Shown here: positions 26,538-37,733 of the stretch, one piece after another
Layout: the number at the start of each line of letters is the position of its first letter
How positions within the stretch are numbered: position 1 is the stretch's first letter
Assembly (NCBI GenBank): GCA_963842775.1
Contig: CAWJHQ010000010.1
Span: forward strand, 1 to 64,000
DNA: 64,000 bases
Direction: 5' to 3'
Origin: R-RK-3 sp963842775
GTDB lineage: Bacteria; Pseudomonadota; Alphaproteobacteria; Rhizobiales; Rhodomicrobiaceae
The notes under the pieces: generated by a model
What the model saw: the letters and a program-made list of their open reading frames with translations, nothing else
What the model was told of the DNA's origin: nothing
Databases searched by the model: none
Position numbers and translations under genes: made by a program

Positions 26538-27719
26538 ATGAGCGGGCCTGTCGTCATCATCGGAGCAGGGCAGACCGCGGCGCAGGCCGTCACGACGCTG
26601 CGGGGCAAAGGCTTCGACGGGCCGATCATCGTTTTCGGCGACGAGGCCCATCCGCCGTATCAGCGCCCGCCGCTGTCCAAGGCGTTCCTTTCCGGCGAGA
26701 CGACCGCCGAGAGGCTCGAACTCAAGGGCACGCATTTCTACGAACAGCATAATGTCGATCTGCGGCTCGGGAACGCGCGTTGTGCGGCTGGACCCACGCG
26801 AGCGTACGGTCGAGTTGTCCGGCGGAACGTCTGTTGCCTATGAAAGCGTTCTCATCGCCACGGGCGCGCGGGCAAGGCGCATTCCCATTCCGGGGGCGGA
26901 CCTCGCAAGGCGTGCACTCCATCCGCGGCATCGACGATGCGGAGCGGCTCCGCGAAGCGCTTCAGCCGGGCGCACGGCTGGTCATCATTGGCGGCGGCTA
27001 TATCGGCCTGGAGGTTGCGGCAAAGGCGCGCAAGCTCGGCGCCGTGGTGACGGTCGTGGAGAGCCAGGAGCGCGTGCTCGCGCGGTGCGTCGCGACGCCC
27101 CTCTCCGAGTTTCTGACCGCGCAGCACCGCGCCGAGGGGATCGAGATCCTGACCGGAGCGGGAGTCGAGGCTATCGAAGGCGAAGCTTCCGCCGAATCCG
27201 TGCGCCTCGCGGATGGCCGGCGGCTCGATGCGGACGCCGTTCTCATCGCGGTTGGCGCGGTTCCGAACCAGGAGCTTGCCGCCGAGGCCGGGATTTCCGC
27301 CACGAACGGCATTCTCGTCGACGCGGCGACCCGCACTGCCGCGCCCGGAGTTTATGCGGCGGGCGATGTCGCCCTGTTCCCCAGCGCGCGATATGGGCAG
27401 CTGGTCCGCCTGGAATCCGTGCAGAATGCCATCGATCAGGGTAAAGCCGCTGCCGCGTCGATGCTCGGCGAGCCGACGCATTACGATCCGGTGCCGTGGT
27501 TCTGGTCGGATCAGTATGACCTCAAGCTTCAGATCGTCGGGCTATCCGCCGGTCATGACCGAACCGAGCTGGACGGAGCAGCCCGAGGAGCGGCGCTTCA
27601 GCCTGCGCTACTTCCGCGACGGCCGGCTGATCGCCGTCGATTCCATCAACGACCCGCGCTCTCATATGCTCGCGCGCCGCGCCCTCGCCGAGCCGCAGGG
27701 CGGGAAGGCTGAATCATGA
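26538..27719 (+). CDS. Ferredoxin reductase-type FAD oxidoreductase (three frameshifts)
   Basis: Pyridine-nucleotide-disulfide-fold flavoprotein of the rhodocoxin/putidaredoxin reductase class, passing electrons from NAD(P)H to a ferredoxin or similar carrier. Pieces in order: MSGPVVIIGAGQTAAQAV (FAD loop), YQRPPLSKAFLSGE, then RVVRLDPRERTVEL and LIATGARARRI, then GGGYIGLEVAAKARKLGAVV (NAD loop), GVYAAGDVALF, and finally EERRFSLRYFRDGRLIAVDS. Frame breaks at 26769-26771, 26907-26910 and 27575-27576, each one extra base; because there are three, the start and stop are in the same frame. The repaired protein is about 393 residues, full length. No ferredoxin or oxygenase gene is adjacent. Confidence 0.85.
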
Positions 27720-27911
27720 AGCCTCATGCGCATCGGTCCTGGCATCTGCGCGATTCGCGATCGCCAGCGGCCTAGATCGCAGTGCCCCCACGGCCCCTCG
27801 CACGGAGTGCCGGCTCACCCACAGCGATGAGGCGTGTCCTTATGGGGCGTGCTTTCATGTCGGGGACGTTCTTGCTATAGCAGGGTGATATGACAAGGAT
27901 TGGGGGGCAAG

Positions 27912-30282
27912 GTGGATCGAATTTTCCTTGGTCGCGGGGCATCCGCTAACGCATCGCTGGGTCTGTATCGCCTCGCCAGGCGGTCGGCGGGGATAGCCGC
28001 CACCCTATTTGGCGCGGTCTGGCTGGCGCATTGCGCTCCTGCGGCCGCATCGCCCGCAAACGCCAAGACGGCGGAGGCGGCCAAGCCTCCCGTGAAAATT
28101 GCGATCCTCATCAACACGACCTCCACCCAGTGCTACGACAATGGCGACGTCCCGGCGATCAAGCGCCTGGCCGCTCAGCGGCAGGACCGTATCAACGCGG
28201 CCGGGGGAATCGCCGGCCGCCGTCTCATCGTCGAATTTCTCGACGATCAGGCCGACGGAAAGAAAACCATCGCCAACGTCCGGACCGCGATTGCGGATAA
28301 GCAGACGGTCGCGATGATCGGCCTCGCCAGTTCCGCACGGGCGCAGGAGGTTTTCGACACGGCTGGCGCGGAAATCAAGGCGAACGGCATGCCGTGGATT
28401 ACCAGCCTGACGGTGAACGACCTGTTCGAGGACTACCCGTCCGTCTTCACCATGCGTGGCGCCCAGGAATTCGACAGCATCCCCGTCATGACGCAGTTCA
28501 TGCGTGACATGAAATACAACCGGCCGGCATTTATCGGCGTGAAGGACCAGGTTTTCAGCACTGCCTTGAATGAGGGCATGAAGGAGCGCATGGCGCCGCT
28601 TGACCTTCGCGGCGGATGTTCAGATGCCGCTCGTCGACGACAAGCTCGAGCCGGCCACTATCACCGCGATGGTCGAGGAGGTGAAGCGGGCCAATCCGGA
28701 TTTCCTGGTCGCCGCCCTGGGCGGCAACCGTATGTCGGCGGTGCTGAAGGCCTTCGAGGCGGCGGGCATGAAACTGCCGATGTTCGTGTCCGGGCGTCTC
28801 GAGACGATCTTTGCCTCCGGCGAGGTGACCTATTCGGGCGATCTCTATCAGCTCGCCTCGGACTTCCTGCCGGACGCCTATAACGACCGCGTCAGGCGGC
28901 GCGTTTCCAGTACGCGGGCCGCGGAGTGGATGTTCGAGGGCCGGCGCAATGCGAAGGCGCCGGGCTGGACATCGGGCGAGTGCAAGAAGCGCTCCGACGA
29001 TGTCGAGCCGGACGTACTGTCCAGCGCCAATCTGAGGGCGATCGGTGTCGGTCTGCAATATGGCGACATGATCGGCCTGATCGCCGAGACACTGAAGGTG
29101 GACGACCAGGCGGCGGACCATGTGGCGCTGCGCGCGAAGGTCGTCGAAGGCATCAAGAAGAATTTCGAGTTCGGCAAGGGGGTCTTTCCCGGCGAGGTTG
29201 AGAATTGGTCCTTCCGTGCGGGATCGCGGGCGGCGGCAAGGACGCCGCTGATCGTCACGCGGCCCAAGGGCCTCGGGACCGAGCAGCTCGCTCCCGTGCA
29301 ATATGTGGCGCTGAAGAACGAAGCGATGGGGCGGATCCAGACGCTCTATCTCGATATCGACCTGACGCGCGCATTCCGCATCGACGACAAGGAGAAGAGC
29401 TTTGTCGCCGAGTTCTACCTGTCGATGCACGCCGACAAGAACGAAAGCCTCGACCAGATCGAATTCGCCAACGCCTTCCTCGATCCGCAGACCAACAACA
29501 AGCAGATCACGATCCGTCCGCTGCATCAGGGCGGCGCGAGCGACGCCTATCCCGAGAAGATGAAGATCTACGCCGTCTCAGGCAAGTTCATGTTCGAGCC
29601 GAGTTTCGGCAACTACCCATTCGACACGCAGCGCTTCTCCATCGACATCCGGTCCAAGACCGGCGACGCGCCCGTCATTCTACAGGCTTCGCCGGCTGCG
29701 CTGCGCGATCAGACGGTCGATGCGGAGGGGTGGCGGGTTACGAGCCAATATGTGGGCTACGATCAGGACTACCTGCCCATCATCGACTCCAAGAGTCATG
29801 AGCGTAGCATCGTGCCCTTCTATAAGGGCAGCTTCGTTTGGATGATGACGCGCGAGGCCACGGATTATTACCTGACCGTCGTCGTGCCTTTGGCGTTCAT
29901 CATGATCATCGCTTATCTCGCGATCTTCATTCCGCGCGGACATTTCGAGGCCATCGTCACGATACAGGTGACGGCGCTGCTGTCGGCCGTTGCGCTTTAC
30001 CTGACGATATCCAAGGTCGGCGCCGACGAGGCGACGATCTCGGACAAGATTTTCCTGTTCGACTACATGCTGATCAGTCTGATGATCGGCATCTCGATTC
30101 TGCGCGTGAACAGGGCTTTGGGAAGAGTGCCGTATCTGGATGAGGCGCTCGGCGTCATCCACGTGGTGTTCATCCCCATCCTCGTTGCGCTGATGATGCT
30201 TTACGTGATCGGTTCGAGCGCGTCCGACGGCCAAACGGCATCCGCCTTCTTGCCGGCGATAAAGGATGCCATCTGGCGATGA
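27912..30282 (+). CDS. Periplasmic-binding-protein / pentameric ligand-gated ion channel fusion (one frameshift)
   Basis: About 790 residues when repaired. Residues 28-47 form a signal/anchor. Residues ~60-445 are a type I periplasmic binding domain of the branched-chain amino-acid receptor class (VKIAILINTTST; INAAGGIAGRRLIVEFLDDQ; IGLASSARAQEV). Residues ~460-645 are the beta-sandwich ligand domain of Cys-loop-type channels, lacking the cysteines but with the Pro-loop NYPFDTQRF near 567. Four membrane helices follow: TM1 ~650-672, TM2 (FEAIVTIQVTALLSAVALYL, pore lining, resembling GLIC), TM3 ~711-735 and TM4 ~745-770. The break is at 28600-28601 (one extra T). A GTG at 27912 after a G-rich ribosome site is preferred to TTG at 27900. 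A channel gated by a PBP-type ligand is inferred. Confidence 0.9.
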
Positions 30283-30357
30283 GGCGCCGCCCTGCCATCC
30301 GGCGAGAGCGATGATCGCCGGGCCGGCAAGACGGCGCCCCCTCCAGGGGAGGGGAGC

Positions 30358-31438
30358 CTATTTGACGAGGTAGTTGCGGTGCACCCACTCGCCCTTTTTC
30401 GAGCGGACGCCGACGAACAGCGACTTGTCCGCGTCGCGCACTTCCTGCTGCGCCAGCCCGGCGATCTCCTGGCTGCTCTGTTTGCCGGTCTCGGCGTTGG
30501 CGAGGAACTCCGTCACGGCGGCGGCTTCCGGCGCGGCTGCTGCTGTGGCTGGCGCCGGTGGTTTCGCCGATCGCCTCGGTGACGCTGGCGGCGAGCAGCT
30601 TGCTCCACATCTTGCGGAACAGCGCGTTCGAGGGATAGAGATCGGCGCTGTTGATGCGGCCGTTCACGGCGAAGACGTAGCCGACGATGTCGTCGCCGCT
30701 CGTGCCCTGATTTTCCAGCGCCTTGATGTAATCGCCGCGCGAGGCTTTGAGTTTTTCGTTCTCCAGCGCCAGTTGCAGGCTGGATTCGGACACGGCCGAA
30801 TTGATTTTCTCCTTCACGCCGCCCGACAGCTTGGTCTGCGTCTTGGCGACTTCGTCCCAGACCTTGCGCTGGCGTTCGCCGGTCTCGTCGCCCGCGCTGG
30901 CGGACTGGCGCCGGGCGTTCGACTTCGATACCTCCAGCGGCGCGGGTGCGGCGGCGAGCGGAGCCTTCATCGCCAACTTCGCCTCACGCGAGGGCATGGA
31001 TTCGGCGGAGCTTGAGAACTGGGCCGAACTTTCGGTGCCGCGCGGGCTCCAGCGACCCTGCTCGACGCAGAACGAGGCCAGCGGCACCTTGCCGGATTTC
31101 GCCGGCAGCAGGAAGCTGACCGTGACCACCCGGTCCTGGCGGCCGCCCTTCACGATGTCGCCCGACTGGATGAAGATTTCCGTATTGCCCTTGTTCCTGA
31201 TCTGCAGCTCGTTGACCGAGCCGGTCTCGATCACCTCGACGGCGCCTTTGTCGAGCGCTTCCTGCAAGGTCAGCGGCACCGGGCCGGTCGCGCTCTTGCC
31301 ATGAACGAAATACACGGAAAGGTTCTGATGGGTGAATGGCCCGGAAATGCGGGGAGCCTCTTCGGCTTGCGCGGCTCTTGGCAGCGCCAGCAATGACGCC
31401 GCGGACACGGCAGCCGCAAGAGCTAACAGAAAATGCAT
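30358..31438 (-). CDS. ARPP-1/DUF6569-like secreted protein (one frameshift)
   Basis: About 360 residues. Signal peptide MHFLLALAAAVSAASLLAL ending AAQAE. The ARPP-1-like region has NLSVYFVHGKSATGPVPLTL, VNELQIRNKGNTEIFIQSGD and VKGGRQDRVVTVSFLLPAK. A long polar middle with a helical stretch (ALENEKLKASRGDYIKALEN) follows. The frame breaks near 30545-30560 (one extra base); after it the true end reads EFLANAETGKQSSQEIAGL and WVHRNYLVK, stopping at 30358. Function unknown; periplasmic. It converges on the ion-channel gene. GGAGAA precedes the ATG at 31438. Confidence 0.75.
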
Positions 31439-31684
31439 GGCAGTTCTCCGTTCTGATCGCAAAATGAACAGCATGATCGCGTCAGCAATAATCACGCGCT
31501 GCGGCGCGCAAAACTGGTTGCGATTATTTGAAGTGTTTGGGCTATAGGCGAGATTCGATGCTTTATATTCGCATAGCCGGTCGAATATGTGTGGAATACG
31601 CTATGCCTGGAAAGATGAACCGTGGCTGAAGGCTGACCGAGGCTTGCGTTCACTTGCCCAATCGAGTGGGTGGTGGGCAAGAAA

Positions 31685-31715
31685 ATGGAGGGCAGACATG
31701 CGTGCCGCCCTCCAT
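31685..31715 (-). terminator. Rho-independent terminator of tuf
   Basis: ATGGAGGGC (31685-31693) pairs with GCCCTCCAT (31707-31715); read on the minus strand the hairpin follows the tuf stop by about 24 bases and is followed by TTTTC. Confidence 0.75.
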
Positions 31716-31738
31716 CATGCGTCTAGATCATCGTCGGC

Positions 31739-32944
<1,206 letters not shown>

Positions 32945-33242
32945 TGGAATTGACCTTTTGACTCGGGCTCTCGTGCAAGGTTGCTCGGCTGAGAGTACCG
33001 CGAGAGCCCGATCGGTACCCGGAGCCGCTTTCCGCCCGGGCCGTCAATCGAGAGGTCGATTTTAGACTTTTGAGGTCAGGCCCGGGACAGATCTGTGGCG
33101 GTCGAAGAAACGCGTTCTTCGGTCATTGCCATCGAAACTGGCCGTGACATCCGCATGGATCTCGGGCTTTCCAGGTTGCTTCTCGGGATGAGAAGTCCGG
33201 TCGCTAAAGTAACCATTGTACACCGGAATGCAACGGCGGCGA

Positions 33243-33893
33243 TCAGAGGGGCGGCGCGGATCGCTCAGGCTTGATGTTCAGGATCGCCATTCCTGCCGGA
33301 GTGAGGTAGGGGCGGAAGAGGCTCATGACCTGTAGCGCTCCCCAATTCACATGCTCGCGCGTGATCTGCGCGACGCCATGCCGGGACCGCAGATAGTCGA
33401 TCCAGTAGGTGGCGACGATCCAGGCGTTGACGATGAGCTGCTCGATCTCCTCAGGGGTCGCTTGGATGAAGCCGGCACGGCTTTGACCTTCCAGCACGCG
33501 GCGAACCTGATCCTGGCCGTAGTCGGACAGGATTTGCAGTCGTGAGCGCAGCGACGGCGCAAGGCGATAGATCAAACCGCCGTCGCGATAGAAAAACCGC
33601 CATTCCCACATCAGCCGGAACCAGCCGCTCAGATAGTCGCCATAACGCTCGGGATCGCTGCCGCCGGCGGCGACCTTGCGCAGCTCCTGCTCGAATTCCC
33701 CGAACAGCGCCTCCAGAATCTGCTCCTTGCGCTTGAAATGGTAGTAGAGGTTGCCTTCGTTGATGCCGACGGTAGTGGCGATCTGGGCAGTCGTTACGTC
33801 GGCCGGGCCACGCTCATTGAACAGCCCCCGGCAGGCGTCGAGAATCCGTCCGCGGGTGCTCTGTCGTGTCCTGGTTGCCGTGTTCTCCGACAT
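33243..33893 (-). CDS. TetR-family regulator
   Basis: 216 residues. The helix-turn-helix lies at TTAQIATTVGINEGNLYYHF (about 36-55), typical of TetR. The rest is the ligand-binding helical domain (WFRLMWEWRFFYRDGGLIYR). ATG at 33893 was chosen at MSENTATRTRQ. It is divergent from the monooxygenase gene with 130 bases between them and probably controls the monooxygenase-SDR pair. Ligand unknown; a ketone or fatty molecule would fit the target genes. Confidence 0.92.
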   Translation of the reverse strand: MSENTATRTRQSTRGRILDACRGLFNERGPADVTTAQIATTVGINEGNLYYHFKRKEQILEALFGEFEQELRKVAAGGSDPERYGDYLSGWFRLMWEWRFFYRDGGLIYRLAPSLRSRLQILSDYGQDQVRRVLEGQSRAGFIQATPEEIEQLIVNAWIVATYWIDYLRSRHGVAQITREHVNWGALQVMSLFRPYLTPAGMAILNIKPERSAPPL

Positions 33894-34023
33894 GCTGCGT
33901 TCCGTCCGCAAGAGAAGCCGATTGACAGGTTTAAGGTAAACACCTTAGCTTTCAAGCAGGATCGTGGGTGCTGCGCCATCAATACGCAGTCTTCGCATCT
34001 CAACAACCCAGGATGAGGGCGCC

Positions 34024-35560
34024 ATGGCACAGTCGCGGATGGTCAATCAGCCGGAAGGCGATGCTTTCGGCGCGAGCAGCGGCAGCCAGCATTTCGACGT
34101 GCTGATCGTCGGCGCGGGGCTGTCCGGCATCGGCGGCGCCTGCGACTTGCGGCGAAATTGCCCGTCGAAGAGCTTCGCGATCCTTGAGAGCCGCGACGCG
34201 ATCGGCGGGACCTGGGACCTCTTCCGCTATCCCGGCATCCGCTCGGATTCGGACATGCACACGATGGGCTACCGCTTCCGTCCATGGAGCGGCGAGAAAG
34301 CCATCGCCGACGGGCCGGACATCCTGCAATACATCCGCGATACGGCGAGAGCAATTCGATATCGAACGCCATATCAAGTTCGGCCACCGCGCCAGGCGCG
34401 CCTCGTGGGATTCCGCCAAGGCGCAATGGACGGTGGATATCGAGGCCGGACCGGACCGGAAGCCCCTCCGCCACAGCTGCAATTTCCTCTATATGTGCAG
34501 CGGCTATTACGACTATGCCGACGGCTATATGCCCGGCTGGCCCGGCATGGACCGATTTGCCGGACGCATCGTCCATCCGCAGCAATGGCCGGACGACCTG
34601 GACTATGCCGGCCGCCGCGTCGTCGTCATCGGCAGCGGCGCGACGGCGGTGACGCTGGTCCCGGCGATGGCGGAAAAGGCCGCGCACGTCGCCATGCTGC
34701 AGCGCTCACCGAGCTATGTCGCCGCGCTGCCTGCCAGGGATGCCATCGCCAATTGGATGAACCGGCGGCTGCCGGCGAGCCTGGCGCACGGCCTGACGCG
34801 CTGGAAGAACGTCTTGTACGGCATGTACATTTACCGGCTGTCGAAGCGCAAACCCGAGACGATGAAGACGACGCTCATCAATCTGGTGCGCGAGCAGCTT
34901 GGCCCGGATTACGACGTCGATAAGCATTTCACGCCGAATTACAACCCGTGGGATCAGCGCCTGTGCCTGGTTCCGGATGCCGACCTGTTCGCGGCGATCC
35001 GCGCGGGCAAGGCGTCCGTCGTGACCGACGAGATCGAGACCTTCACCGAAACCGGGCTGCTCCTGCGCTCGGGCGAAAGGCTGGACGCCGACATCATCGT
35101 GACGGCCACCGGCTTGCGGGTGAAGCTGATGGGCGGCATGGAGGTTGCCGTCGACGGCGCCCCCGTCGATCTGTCGAAGACCCTGACCTATAAGGGCATG
35201 ATGTTCAGCGACATCCCCAATCTGGCATCGGCCTTCGGCTACGCCAACGCCTCGTGGACGCTGAAATGCGAGCTGACCTCCAACTATCTCTGCCGCCTGT
35301 TGAACTATATGGATGCGCAAGGCTATGACTGGTGCGCGCCGCGCCGGCGCGACCCCGCCATCGTCGAGCAGGCCTCCTTGCCGCTGACCTCGGGCTATGT
35401 CGAACGGGCGCGGCATCTGATGCCCAAGCAGGGCTCGAAGCGGCCGTGGAAGCTGTATCAGAACTACCTGATGGACCTGACCCTGATGCGGTTCGGCTCC
35501 ATCAATGACGGCACGATGGAATTCGGGCGCATCGGATCGGAAAGCCGCCGCGCCGCTTGA
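34024..35560 (+). CDS. Baeyer-Villiger-type flavin monooxygenase (one frameshift)
   Basis: About 512 residues when repaired. The FAD loop is LIVGAGLSGIGGACDL; then GTWDLFRYPGIRSDSD; the Baeyer-Villiger fingerprint FxGxxxHxxxW is seen in FAGRIVHPQQWP; the NADP loop is VVVIGSGATAVTLVPA; IIVTATGLRVK is the ATG-like motif of class B monooxygenases. The frame breaks near 34345-34352 by one base (..YIRDTA / EQFDIERHIKF). It oxidises a ketone to an ester, or a related substrate, with NADPH and O2. The downstream SDR begins 15 bases after the stop, suggesting an alcohol-to-ketone-to-ester route. ATG at 34024. Confidence 0.92.
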
Positions 35561-35575
35561 TCAGGGGGAAGTGGC

Positions 35576-36398
35576 GTGCCGAAGACAATGGTTTTGGAGG
35601 ATAGGACCGCGGTCGTCACCGGGGCGGCGGGCGGCATCGGACGTGCCATCGCCATCTCGCTGGCGAAGCGAGGCTGCCATGTGGCGCTCGCGGATGTGAA
35701 CGAAACCGGGCTCGCCGAAACCGCGAAGCTGATCGCCTCGAACCGCGTGCGCGTCAGCCGCCACCGGCTCGACGTTGCCGACCGGGGAGCGGTGGCGGCG
35801 TTTCCCGCCGTCGTGGCCGCCGAGCACTCCGGCGTCGACATCCTGGTCAACAATGCCGGCGTGGCGCTCGGGGGCACGTTCGACGACGTGAGCGAAGAGG
35901 ATTTCGAATGGCTCTTCGACATCAATTTCTGGGGCGTCGTGCGAATGACGCGCGCCTTCATGCCGCTGCTCAAATCCAGTGGCGACGCCCGCATCGTCAA
36001 TCTCTCCAGCATCTTCGGCATCATCGCGCCGGCCGGCCAGACGGCCTATTCAGCGAGCAAATTCGCGGTGCGCGGCTTTTCGCAGGCGCTGCGGCATGAG
36101 CTGGAGGGAACGCGGATCGGCGTCACGGTGGTGCATCCGGGCGGCGTCGCGACTGGCATCGCCAATCATGCGCGGCTCCCGAAAAGCGTATCGGCGGAGG
36201 ATGTCGCACGCCGCCGCGAATGGGCGAACAAGCATCTGAAGATGCCGCCGGAAAAGGCCGGGGAAATCATCATCGAAGCCGATCGAGCATCGCCGGCCGC
36301 GCGTGCTCGTCGGCGCCGACGCCAAGCGGGTCTCGATCATCGAACGCATCGCACCGGTCTCCTATTGGAAGATTTTTCAGCGTCTGCAAAGGGACTGA
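35576..36398 (+). CDS. Short-chain dehydrogenase (one frameshift)
   Basis: About 274 residues when repaired. The classical SDR set is present: TGAAGGIG (cofactor), NNAGVALGG, Ser in NLSSIFG, YSASK (catalytic Tyr and Lys). The frame breaks at 36279-36280 (a surplus C); after repair it continues EHRRPRVLVGADAKRVSII and ends FQRLQRD at 36398. Starts at GTG 35576 after a GGGGGAA site; ATG at 35588 is an alternative. Operon with the monooxygenase upstream, so probably oxidises an alcohol to the ketone used by it. Confidence 0.9.
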
Positions 36399-36415
36399 GC
36401 ACGGATCAGGGCTAA

Positions 36416-36534
36416 GCAGAGTTCCCAAAGCATGGCCCCGCGAAAGTGGGCCTTCCCGGTTTTGGGAAAAAACTCTGCGAAAACATACGAATCTAAGCAG
36501 ACATTCGTTGGGCAACCAAGGAATGTCTGCTTAG
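36416..36534. repeat. Composite palindromic element before signal-peptidase-like gene
   Basis: First part, 36416-36478: GCAGAGTT pairs with AACTCTGC, enclosing GGCCC-cgcgaaagt-GGGCC and CCCGGTTTTGGGAA, a layout close to intergenic repeats I associate with rhizobial genomes. Second part: a perfect 14-bp stem CTAAGCAGACATTC (36493-36506) with GAATGTCTGCTTAG (36521-36534). CTAAGCAGA also occurs at 36412. It ends 11 bases before the start codon, so it could also fold in the leader RNA. Confidence 0.55.
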
Positions 36535-36545
36535 GGGAGAAGGTG

Positions 36546-37702
36546 ATGAAAACCGCCGCGTCGCCGGGGATTCGCTACCCTTTGTTCTCGATGTGGATTT
36601 GGCCGCAGGCGGCGATCCGGCGCCTTGTCGGGACACGCGCGACCCTGGCCACACTGGCGCTCGCCGCCATCGCCGGGATCTATGTCACCATGCTTCTGAC
36701 GGTCTTCTATGCGCCCGGGATCGGCGTGGCGCTGCATAGCTGGCAGCTCCTCTTGATCGGCGCATTCGCAGGGTGGCGGGTCTTTATATTGCCGCCGCGC
36801 TGGCGTTCCTGGCCGGAAAGCTGCTCGGCGGAACGGCGACATATGGGGAATTGCGCAGGGCGCTCGCCTGGACGGCGATCCCCAATAGTTTCGCCCTGAC
36901 GCTTCTTGCGGCGGCGGGGCTGGCTTTGTCCGTGCTGGGGTTTCTGATGAGCCCGTCGAACACTGCGGAAACCGATGTTTTCGCCGTCTTCGTGCTCATG
37001 GTTCTGTCGGCGCCGCTCGGTCTGTGGGGGATGGTGGTGAGCATCCGCGCGCTGGCCGCGGTCCAGAATTTCGGCGCTTTCCGGTCCGCGCTGAATCTGG
37101 CGCTTGTCTGCGGTGTGCTGTGGTACGGCGTCCATGCTTTGGGAACGGAGTTGCACGCCCGGCTTCCGTCTTTCGTGATGCCGAATGACGCGATGCTGCC
37201 CACCCTGGCGCCCTTCGAGAGGTTTCTCACCGGTTCGTCGGCGACGCTCGAGCGAGGCGACGTCGTGGTATTTGCCAGGATGAGAAATCATCCGCATTAC
37301 GGCATCGTCACCGATCATTATGTGAAGCGCGTCGTGGGATTGCCCGGCGACCAGATCGCGATGACGGGTGGCGTGCTCAGCATCAATGGTGAAGTGGTGA
37401 AGAGACAGCGGCAAGGCGATTTCGCGGTCACGGCCGAGAATGGGCAGCAAAAGTCTGTGCCCCGGTTCACCGAAACAATGCCCAACGGCGTTTCCTACGA
37501 TGTACTGGATTCCGACCCCGGCAGAACGATCGGAACCGGGCCGCTATCCGTGCCGGCGGGGCAATATTTTCTGCTCGGCGACAACCGCGACAATGCCAAG
37601 GATTCGCCCGAAACCTATCAAGGCCCGCCAGCCCTTGCACATAGCGGCCTCGTGCGCCTCGAACGTCTTGGCGGAAAGGCGCTGCTCAATCGCGCTCATT
37701 GA
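36546..37702 (+). CDS. Membrane protein with signal-peptidase-like (S26) domain lacking Ser nucleophile (one frameshift)
   Basis: About 386 residues when repaired. The N-terminal half is a five-segment, YIP1-like membrane domain (AAIAGIYVTMLLTVFYAPG; LYIAAALAFLAGKLLGG). The C-terminal half is an S26 signal peptidase domain. Box B, normally PSxSMxPTL, is MPNDAMLPTL: the catalytic Ser is Ala (codon GCG at 37190-37192). The general-base Lys remains (YVKRVVGLPGD, about residue 260), and box E reads GDNRDNAKDSPE, again with Ala where Ser is usual. The frame breaks at 36771-36773 by one missing G. Cleavage activity is doubtful; a binding or regulatory role is inferred. A good AGGGGAGAAGGTG ribosome site precedes the ATG. 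Confidence 0.85.
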
Positions 37703-37733
37703 AGGACACCGCAACGCGCCGCCGATCCTCGCA

